Assembly: GCA_031835245.1 (NCBI GenBank)
Contig: JAVKOQ010000611.1
Coordinates: 1 to 24,029, forward strand
Reading direction: 5' to 3'
DNA length: 24,029 nt
DNA from: Balamuthia mandrillaris
Taxonomy: Eukaryota > Discosea > Longamoebia > Balamuthiidae
Part shown: one piece after another, positions 17,213 to 24,029 of the stretch
Numbering within the stretch: the first letter of the stretch is position 1
Layout of the letters: every line of letters begins with the position of its first letter
Position numbers and translations under genes: made by a program
Notes under the pieces: model-generated
Database searches by the model: none
Told to the model about the DNA's origin: nothing
What the model saw: only the letters and a program-made list of their open reading frames with translations

Positions 17213-17265
17213 ACAGCGGCGCAAAGACCATAAGGTCTAAGGACAACGAAAAACAACGAAAATAC
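17213..17265 (+). repeat. Dispersed element with palindromic core, copy 2
   Basis: It starts 9 bp after the fructokinase stop codon, so it lies in its 3' UTR. It contains GGCGCAAAGACCATAAGGTC followed by TAAGGACAACGAAAAACAAC. It matches the minus-strand copy at 13555-13610. Confidence 0.7.
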
Positions 17266-17398
17266 GTATTTTTGGGCTCTGTTTGTGTGTGGTTCCACTT
17301 GTTTATTCAACTTGGTGAGAATCGGCCAAGAGCATTGCTCTACTGTTATTCCTTCTATCTATTTACAAACATCAACCCGATGCGCTGTGCAAGACTGT

Positions 17399-19360
17399 CT
17401 ATGAAGAAGAGGAGGAAGAAGGATGAGCATCATCGCTATGGTGATGATGATGATGATCATCGTTGCGCAATTGTGGATCTATTTCTGGATGAACACCATC
17501 CTCTTCCAATGGTGTTGCTGCGACTGGCAATGTTATAAAATTAGTGATAGGCGACGAAGAAGAAGCCGAATGAAGAGCAGAAGATGAAGACGAAGACGGA
17601 GGCAGATTCGGCGAGAACGGAATCGACCCAACGATCAGGTTTTGCATAAACTTTACTTCCAGCGGAGCGTTCAGGAGTAGCCTCGTTGTGTCTGGACATC
17701 GCAGGAAGAGAGGAGCAAAAGCGGTGGCGAGATTGCTCGCCCCCATCTGCGTGACCTGAGCGTACTTAGGCATGGAGATGGTCTTGAGAAAGTCTAATAG
17801 GTAGGCGATCACTTTGCGGTTGGTCTCTGGCAAAAGGCGAAGCATTCTCTCCGACTCCCGCACCCCGAAAGCCGTGTGTGAGAGCTGCTCTTCCGAGGAT
17901 GAAAGAAAGCTGGATAATAACAAACCAGCGGAGGACGTTGAGGCAATGGTTGTAGTTGTGGTTGATGTTGTGTTTACATTGTGACGAAGACAGGGGGAAG
18001 AGGAGGAAGCAAGAATTGACGACGTTAAGGACGAGGCGATGGAAGGTAGAGGTGAAGCAGGTATTGATGAACCAAATGAAGTTGAAGACGAAGACGAAGA
18101 AGAAGAGGATACAATGGAAAGTTTGGCGAGTTCCACGCACTGTTCGTAAAACTTGGGAGAGATTAACGGTTCCGGCAGCTCGCGCAACCAAGTCTTGAGG
18201 GTGTTTGCCACCACGTAGATCGTCACTCCCTCCACCCTCTCAAAGCAGTCATAGTTGTGGCGGTTGAGCTCCTTCCGGACCCTCTTCTCCACCTCGTTGT
18301 TGCCGGGAATGCGAAAGATGCCGTGCGTGCGATGCCCATCCATCTTAAAGAACTGGTGAATGAGTAGCTGCAGCACGAGAGGGATCTCAAGCTGTGGGTG
18401 CGTCTCCTGTTGCAGCCTCATGAGACGATCCAACGATGTGCCAAAGAGCTTGGTGCTTCCACCTCCGCTTAAGTTTTTGTGATGTGAATGAGGTGGAAGC
18501 TGGTGAAGGTGATGAATAAAGGTGAGGGAGGATGAGGAAGAGGAAGTGGGAGAACGTGGTGAGAGAAAAGCTTCGAGGTCTTTGCCGATGAAAGAAGTGG
18601 TGGCAGTGAAGACGTGTTGCTGCTCGTTCTCCTCTCCCCGTTTACTCCTCTCGTTTCGAAACCTCACGTCGGGAGGCAAAAGGTTCTTTCGGTAGTCCTT
18701 CTCCCTCAAGGAGAGCAGTTTCCTGCCCCCTCCTCCCTCTGCAGTCTTTCTTTTACCATTGTGTTCTCCCTTCCGCTCCCTCTTTTCCCTTTTGGCCGCC
18801 GTCGCTGCGGCCACCATCAATGCTTCCCCCTCCGCCTCCTCTGTGATGGAGTGGGCGTCCTTATTGCTGACGTTGCTGTTGGCGGTGAAAAGGGAGGTAG
18901 TCTTGCGAAAAGTGGCATACACATAGCTCGTGCTTTTTCTTCGTTCTTTGCGTCTTTTGCTGCTGTCCTCTTTTGGTTCTTCTTTCATGTCTAATTCTGA
19001 GGAAAGTGAAGGAGAAGGAGAAGTAGAAGCTGGAACAGATTTAGACGTTGTTTTTCGTTCCTCAAAGGTCACCGTCATCGTTGTTGGTGTTTGGTGTTGA
19101 TCCTCCTCACGGTCCTTCGTATCAACTTTTTTCAATTGAAAAGGAACGGAAGAAGAAGAAGCAATGACGCCCTCTTCATCAAGATGTTGAAGCGGTTTGC
19201 GAGGATCGCCCTTTTCGTTCTCCTTCGAGGAGGAGGAACTTGCAGCCATAGAATGCCGTTCCCAGGAGATGTTTGGCATTGATTTCGAGGAGCGCTTGTG
19301 GCCCCCAGGGGCAAGGAACGCGGCCCTTCGTCTCTGTATAACAACGTCCTCCACTTCCAT
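17399..19360 (-). CDS. RhoGAP-domain protein
   Basis: GTPase-activating protein for Rho-family GTPases, 653 residues in a single open frame without introns. The N-terminal 300 residues are low-complexity, Ser- and Lys/Arg-rich, with no other domain recognised. The RhoGAP domain begins near residue 300 (KLFGTSLDRLMR) and ends near 580 (VKFMQNLIVG). The arginine finger is R350 in HGIFRIPGNN. Further family motifs are VANTLKTWLRELPEPLI, KVIAYLLDFLKTI and MGASNLATAFAPLFLR. The domain is longer than usual because about 85 Ser/Thr-rich residues are inserted between FYEQCVELAKLS and RLLPETNRKVI. The C-terminus is a His tract and a Ser tract encoded by triplet repeats. It probably acts at membranes or the actin cortex; no lipid-binding domain is visible. 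It is divergent from the F-box gene, 241 bp apart. An intron inside the Ser-rich insertion cannot be excluded, but none is needed. Confidence 0.88.
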   Translation of the reverse strand: MEVEDVVIQRRRAAFLAPGGHKRSSKSMPNISWERHSMAASSSSSKENEKGDPRKPLQHLDEEGVIASSSSVPFQLKKVDTKDREEDQHQTPTTMTVTFEERKTTSKSVPASTSPSPSLSSELDMKEEPKEDSSKRRKERRKSTSYVYATFRKTTSLFTANSNVSNKDAHSITEEAEGEALMVAAATAAKREKRERKGEHNGKRKTAEGGGGRKLLSLREKDYRKNLLPPDVRFRNERSKRGEENEQQHVFTATTSFIGKDLEAFLSPRSPTSSSSSSLTFIHHLHQLPPHSHHKNLSGGGSTKLFGTSLDRLMRLQQETHPQLEIPLVLQLLIHQFFKMDGHRTHGIFRIPGNNEVEKRVRKELNRHNYDCFERVEGVTIYVVANTLKTWLRELPEPLISPKFYEQCVELAKLSIVSSSSSSSSSTSFGSSIPASPLPSIASSLTSSILASSSSPCLRHNVNTTSTTTTTIASTSSAGLLLSSFLSSSEEQLSHTAFGVRESERMLRLLPETNRKVIAYLLDFLKTISMPKYAQVTQMGASNLATAFAPLFLRCPDTTRLLLNAPLEVKFMQNLIVGSIPFSPNLPPSSSSSSALHSASSSSPITNFITLPVAATPLEEDGVHPEIDPQLRNDDHHHHHHSDDAHPSSSSSS

Positions 19361-19601
19361 ACTTTATGTTCGCGTTGCTTCTTCCTCTCTCACTCTTTCT
19401 CCTTTGGAACGAACGGTTTTTCCATTTCCATTTTTGGTTTCATTTTCTCTGTATCTTCCCTGCGCAATCCCTGCAGCCAACGAGCGCAAAATCATTTCAA
19501 ATTTTTCCAAGAAATTATATTCCTAAATTAATGAAAATATAAGCTTTCATTACAATGTGTTCTCGTTTGACCAACACTGAGGCGCAACGGTAGAGGAAGG
19601 A
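19361..19601. promoter_or_regulatory. Shared divergent promoter of RhoGAP and F-box genes
   Basis: 241 bp between outward start codons. AT-rich in the F-box-proximal half (AAATTATATTCCTAAATTAA at 19511-19530). No recognised factor site. Confidence 0.35.
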
Positions 19602-20308
19602 ATGAAACGTCTGCGAGTGACCGCCTATGAAGCGGCTTCCAGCACCGACCCTCTGCATTGGCTCGACCCATCGGTCCTGACCCACACGCTGTCCTACCTG
19701 CACGCCCCCGACCTGGCACGAATGACGGCGGTGTGTTCCCGCTGGAGGGCCAGGTTTCACAGGGACCTCTCTCTTTGGGGCAAACACCTCAAGGTGTACC
19801 TGGTCCACCATTCGATTGACCGGAAATACTACGACCGCTTTGACAGCGCTCCCGATAGAGATATTCAGGACGAGGCAGTGGCGGGACAAACCATTCGCGT
19901 GTGGGGCCTTAGCAAGGACCACATCAGCTACAGCATTCTTCGTGAGCCTGAGCGGTGGTTGAAAACTTCTTGGTCATCTCCCGCTCCTTTGGATTTTTAT
20001 TTTAACCAAGCAAAAGCAACGATATGGGAACTGCACAACCGCTTTTGGCCTGACAAGCCGGAGGAGGATCCCAGCCCCAGCAAGGAAGAGGAAGTGGAGA
20101 AAGGCAAGGACGCTGCAGCACAGATGGACGAAGAGGCGGATAAAAACGAAGGAAAAGTAGAAGGAGGAGGAGAAGAAGAAGAATTCCTACTCCCTTTTCC
20201 CCTTTCGTTCGCGTCGCTTTCTTCTTCTTCTTCTTCTTCTGCTTCTTCTTGTTCTTCTTCTTCTTCTTCTTCTTCTTCTTCTTCTTCTTCTTCTTCTTCT
20301 TCTTCTTG
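19602..20308 (+). CDS. F-box protein, first exon(s); 3' part not in window
   Basis: The F-box occupies residues about 17-55 (LHWLDPSVLTHTLSYLHAPD, then MTAVCSRWRARF and LWGKHLK). This is the Skp1-binding module of SCF ubiquitin ligases. After it come about 85 residues of ordinary sequence, an acidic stretch, and a poly-Ser tract of about 30 residues coded by a TCT/TTC run at 20218-20307. The open frame continues to a TAA at 20394-20396, but from 20330 it runs into the terminal repeat of the transposon, so those last 22 residues are not native. A donor-like TCTTG|GTATAAC at 20308/20309 suggests that the exon ends here and the transposon sits in the following intron; otherwise the gene is truncated by the insertion. 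No substrate-binding repeats are visible in the part present. Confidence 0.75.
20218..20307 (+). repeat. (TCT/TTC)n triplet tract coding poly-Ser in the F-box gene
   Basis: 90 bp of near-perfect triplet repeat with single Ala and Cys interruptions. It immediately precedes the left end of the transposon. Confidence 0.9.
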
Positions 20309-20329
20309 GTATAACATTCTGGGGAATCG

Positions 20330-20407
20330 GGTAAACGTCCCACCCCACAACGCTAAAAGTCCCACCCCTTCGGTAAACGTCCCACCCCTCAGGTAATTTA
20401 CCCACCC
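20330..20407 (+). repeat. Left terminal inverted repeat of the MULE, four phased boxes
   Basis: Boxes CCCACCCC start at 20339, 20361, 20381 and 20401 (the last is CCCACCC), each preceded by TAAA or TAAT-like bases 5-8 bp upstream. Spacing is 22, 20 and 20 bp. Probably the transposase-binding array. Confidence 0.75.
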
Positions 20408-20521
20408 TAATATGTATTTATAACAACCTATTATTTTTGTGCTATTTTGCCACCAAAGCGTGCGCTGGCCATTATTTTAGAGAGTGGAGAAAAGGGATCA
20501 GAAAAATCAAAAATTTATTTT

Positions 20522-23500
20522 TTAGGGGGCTTTTTTTTTTCGTTTTGTTCTTTTGGCCAGTCTTTTCTTTGTCACGCTGGGCACCTTTTCTTCGTTCTGT
20601 TCTTTTTTTTGAGGAGAGAGGAGCTTCACGACCTGGGTTTTCTGGTACCGTGGGTTGGGCTTCAGTTGTCGTTTTGGAGAGAGAGGCTTCCTTTTGTCCA
20701 CTCGGGGATCCTGGTAGTTCACCACGGGTGCGACGCCATAGATCTCTTCCGTTTTACAGTTCTTTTGCCATTGAGAGGTACGCTTTGCTTTGCACTCTTC
20801 AAAAATGACAAAAATCAACTTCAGAAAAAGAATCTGCTTGATACAAAAAGTGACAAACATACCACTTTGCGTTTTTGTTTTTTGATTTTGTTGTTTTTTT
20901 GGTGCAGCCGCCGCCACCGCCGCTGCCTTTTTCTTTGTTGTTTCAGGTTTTGTTAATTTTGATTGAAAGGTACGTTCGGTTTCTGGTGTTTGTGTGAGGT
21001 GTTAGCTAAAAGTAGGAAAGGAGGGAGAGATTTTGTTTAAAAAAAAGAGATACTAACTTAATTCAAGCAAACATTCTTCTGTGAGTCGCAGGTTGGTTGC
21101 TACTTTCGGCCGCTTTGTTGTATTGCGCGGCCTCCCAGGTGATGACTTCCCTGTAGCATATGCGATTGCTTGTTCTGCTTCTTCCTTGCTAGAGTACTCG
21201 ATTTTTGGCTCCACTGGATGTTGATGCTTTGTTCCTTGATTTTTGTTTGCATTCAGTTTGTCTTTCTCCTTTTCCTTCTCCTCCTCCTCCTTCTCCTCCT
21301 TCTCCTCCTTCTCTTCTTTCTTATTGTTGTGTTCTTCTCCTTCAGAAGTTTCTTCCTCAAGATCTCCGCCGTCGTCCTCCCCAAGTTCATCCATCGATGG
21401 CTCCTCCAACAGTAGCAGCGCCTGCTGTTCCTCGTCCTGTTCATCTCCCTCCTCTCCTTCCACATCTTCATCATCAAGGGTAACAGGCGCTACACGTTGC
21501 TCCAGGGAGTCAGTATCATCTGCTTCAACGATGTCATCTTCAACTATTCTTGCCACTTGGGAGGTGCTGCTGTTGGTGCGTCTTGTTTGTCTTTTCAGCC
21601 CAAGCTCTAAAAGGTTCTGATCTGAAAATGTTTTCTGTAGATGAGCAGCAAGTCCAAAAACGTGTTTGCACCTCCTACCATAATACCGAAAGTAAGGACA
21701 GGTGCATGAAGGCAATTCTATAGTCACGTCGTACTCATTCCATTTGAAAACGCCGTCAGCAAGCTCTACAAAATGTGCGTTCAATCCTTCTTCTACCGCT
21801 TTTTCCTCTCTGTCGTTGTTGTTGTCATCGTTTTTGCTGCCATTCTCTATTTCTTCTTTTTCTTTCTGTTTCTCACTCTGTTGGTGCTGTGCCAGCCGCA
21901 ATCCCTCTTGATATCTCCTCCAAAGCCGGCAAACACCAAGGCTTGGGCGTTGCTGTAGTACATCGATGCGGTTGAGCTCCACATTGTAGCGGCGAAACAC
22001 ATTGTCTGCTAGCGTTAAGACCAAGTTGTGATCCCCTTTGGTGCCTTTGCAGTGGAAATCACGAAGAATGCTACGAAAGATCGGCTCTGTTGCATTGTTG
22101 GTATTCCACAAGCCCTCTCGGTACCCAGGACGATCAATGCTTTTCCACGTTGATGCCCATGGAGGAGAAAGCCAGTTCTTGTCAAAGTACTGCCAAAAAC
22201 GGGTAATCCTCTTTTTTTGGCAATAGTTCTTCAACACTTTTGTTGCTTCTTCCTCTGCATCTTCTGTCATGGCATGTTGCAGTCTTTTTAACAAACCCAA
22301 TACACTTCCATCATCCTTCCCTTGTTGTTTGGTATTATTGTTAGTTTCTACTTGTATGAGCAACAACGAGAGGGAGAGAGCAGATGCATGAAAGAGAGAG
22401 AACAAACCATACTGCGCAACTTTTTTTCTCCACAGTTGTTGTGCATGAAAGTCACACAACACCACCTGAAAGCCAGCACTTGTCGCCCCGTTACGCTCCA
22501 CCTTGTCTTTGTCGATCATTACGAAGGGTTGCCACGTAGGTTTTGGGGAGTAGATCGTTGTCGTCTGTGTCTCAAAAAAGTGACGAACAGACGAAAGGAA
22601 AAAGCGCACAACTGCTGCTCGTTCCTTGCTAGCAACAGCGAAGGCAACAGGCCAGCTCCGTCCCAAGTCATCTTGCACCCCCAGTGCCCAAACGGGGTGA
22701 TGTGACTTGGATAGCTTGTAGATGCTGTCCAGGCCGACTACATCCTTACCCCATCGCTGAAGCACAGTGACTGCATAAGGCGCGATCAGAAAAATCATCC
22801 ATGGCCGACGGGCCGCCGTGCGATCAAGGATGTACGTTTCACGGCTCTCCAAAGGTGGGAAAAGGATAGTAGAAGCCAGTTCTGGCCGATTCAAGGCCTC
22901 TTGGAGGGCTTCTGCTCTGGGTTGCCCTTTCTTGCCGATTCGCAGTTTTTTCCTTCCGTTGTGGATTACAGTGGCAATCTCCTGCACAGTGGGTACATCC
23001 CGAGCATCCTTGACCAGCTCACAAGCGCCCCCCAGCAACATTCGTTGCAGCTCGTGCGCCGTCATTGCTCCTCCTCACCCATTCATTCCGTCTTCTTTTG
23101 TTCCTTGCCCATCCATCTGGCGGAGCCACTGCCGAAGCGCAGGTGTCATAGGCAAAGCGGAAGGCGCGCAAAACCCAGGTCCGTGGCTTTGGGCTTCCTT
23201 CTGGATGTAGATGTAGGCAGTGTTTAGCTCATCTCTAAACACCCCCCAACGGCTTTGTACTTCACAGTCCTTTAGTTTTTTGTTCTTCTTTCCTCTTGCA
23301 GGAGGAGCACAGGCAAAGCCGCCAGAGCAGTGAAGATTCTCGCTGAGTGCAACCTCAAGGCCCCCATTCTTCACCTTCTTGACTTTAGGCGCCACCAACA
23401 CTTTCACTCCTTCAAGGGTGGTCCGCGGATTACTAAGCACCTTCACTCCTGTTCGCTTTGTACGCCCACGAGTTGATCTCCATTGGACTCGATAAAAGGT

Positions 23501-23608
23501 CGGAGCATCCTCTCCACCATTGTACAACCGTGAAAGCTGCTGCAATGGAACCTTTCGTTCAAAAATCCACCCGTAAATCTCGGCAAATCTTTTTTTCTTC
23601 GCTTCCAT
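20522..23608 (-). CDS. MULE transposase with SWIM zinc finger
   Basis: DDE transposase of the Mutator superfamily. Model: 23608-21058 joined to 20982-20522, phase 1, donor TTAA|GTTAGTATC and acceptor ACACCAG; total 1003 codons in one frame. A single in-frame TGA at 23077-23075 splits it into 177 and about 825 codons; an ATG follows 9 bp later at 23065. The N-terminal part is Lys/Arg-rich. Catalytic acids: D in VVGLDSIYKLS (near 22740-22710), D in VLCDFHAQQLWRKK (near 22462-22430), E in NNATEPIFRSILRDF (near 22095-22060). SWIM finger CTCPYFRYYGRRCKH lies near 21705-21660. Then an acidic Glu/Lys tract, and an alanine- and lysine-rich tail with a nuclear-localisation-like end (KRTKRKKKAP). Stop-free 3n segments at about 22428-22372 (57 bp) and 20867-20802 (66 bp) have GT/AG ends and may be introns. 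Activity is plausible only if the TGA is bypassed or the downstream ATG suffices. Confidence 0.8.
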
Positions 23609-23945
23609 AATGATAAAAAAAAAAAGGAAAAAACAAAAAGCCAAACAAACAAAAAAGGTGTGTGATGGTTGTGTGTAGCTGTTTCTAGTTGAAAGAAAAA
23701 AGTTAAAGAAGAAGACCTTGTTACAACCCAAGAAAAAGTAACGGTAACGTTATTGAAAAAAAAGGCGGGAACAAAAAGAAAAGTATGGCGGGCAAGAATG
23801 GTGAGAGGAATAACCGTTGACCAAGGATACAGCATGCTTTCAATTCCTGACAGTTTCTTTTACAACGGTTATTCCTCTCGCCAAGCAAAGAGAAACACAG
23901 TAGCAATGTAACGATAGAGTTACTCATAATTCATGTCACCCTAAT
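23609..23945 (-). promoter_or_regulatory. 5' leader and promoter region of the MULE transposase
   Basis: No gene is seen. It carries several TAACG/CGTTA motifs (near 23740, 23752, 23811, 23864, 23911), compatible with Myb-type AACGG sites, and a perfect 17-bp inverted repeat at 23803-23819 and 23863-23879 (GAGAGGAATAACCGTTG) with a 43-bp spacer. Poly-A/T runs lie at 23610-23660. Confidence 0.4.
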
Positions 23946-24026
23946 AGGTTGGGACTTTTACCTTAGGGGTGGAATTTTTATCGGTGGGGTGGGAAGTTGT
24001 AGTGCCAGTGGGGTGGGATATCTACC
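23946..24026 (-). repeat. Right terminal inverted repeat of the MULE, four phased boxes
   Basis: Boxes of GGGGTGGG type lie at 24010-24017, 23986-23993, 23966-23973 (GGGGTGGA) and 23946-23953 (AGGTTGGG). Spacing from outside inward is 24, 20 and 20 bp, mirroring the left end. The bases between the boxes are poorly conserved between the two ends. Confidence 0.75.
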
Positions 24027-24029
24027 ATT

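Larger units (their letters stand above)
20330..24026. mobile_element. Mutator-like DNA transposon (MULE), about 3.7 kb
   Basis: Both ends carry related inverted sequences. The left begins GGTAAACGTCCCACCCC at 20330; the right, read on the minus strand, begins GGTAGATATCCCACCCC at 24026. Each end has four iterated CCCACCCC-type boxes spaced about 20 bp. A MULE transposase with DDE and SWIM motifs fills the interior on the minus strand. Because only three bases follow the right end in this window, the target-site duplication expected for MULEs (8-11 bp) cannot be checked. The element is almost whole; the transposase frame has one internal TGA. It lies directly behind the F-box exon. Confidence 0.85.

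Noticed and set aside
20002-20405. Poly-Lys, poly-Glu and poly-Arg frames on the minus strand opposite the poly-Ser tract
   Set aside because: Mirror translations of the TCT/TTC triplet run in the F-box gene; no start context or domain.
20316-24029. Target-site duplication of the MULE starting with ATT
   Set aside because: Only three bases remain to the right of the element, so a match to ATT at 20316 is not evidence.

Overview
This is a nuclear, intron-bearing protist window. The evidence for that is many short GT-AG introns (about 57-320 bp) with matching phases, genes packed on both strands, and eukaryote-type families (RhoGAP, F-box, USP, DCN1/PONY). A secreted protein with Cys-rich repeats of the Dictyostelium CTDC type makes an amoebozoan the most likely host, but the species cannot be fixed from the sequence alone.

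Layout. 1-3.55 kb is AT-rich, without a supportable gene, and filled with decayed dispersed repeats (two LTR-like families, a diverged minisatellite and a tandem duplication). From 3.56 kb the base composition changes and a compact gene block begins: mitochondrial ribosomal protein bL32 (+, 3812-4356); a StrG-like 2-oxoglutarate/Fe(II) oxygenase (-, 4548-5548); a very large deubiquitinase (+, 5885-11280); a secreted Cys-rich protein (+, 11510-13253); an unrecognised 315-residue protein (+, 13660-14819); a 2H-family cyclic phosphodiesterase (-, 14884-15651); a ROK fructokinase of Bacillus YdhR type (+, 15839-17204); a RhoGAP protein (-, 17399-19360); and an F-box protein (+, from 19602). The right end is a Mutator-like DNA transposon (about 20330-24026) with an SWIM-type MULE transposase on the minus strand. 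Its left terminal repeat lies directly against the Ser-rich tail of the F-box gene.

The most interesting object is the deubiquitinase. After splicing, one polypeptide carries an N-terminal NZF/RanBP2 zinc finger, a DCN1-type PONY domain (the cullin-binding, neddylation-promoting module) and a complete USP47/USP7-like catalytic domain with Cys, His and Asp in place, then a long C-terminal tail. A neddylation co-factor joined to a deubiquitinase would place deubiquitination directly on cullin-RING ligases. I know of no described protein with this order, but I could not search.

Other points of note: four-fold iterated CCCACCCC boxes spaced about 20 bp at both transposon ends; a 320-bp USP intron made almost wholly of CTCTGC/CTCCCT hexamers; a repeated CATGACGACACG motif upstream of genes; and a dispersed element whose two copies keep a small palindrome through paired base changes. 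All gene models were spliced by eye using frame, phase and family similarity. No transcript or database evidence was available.
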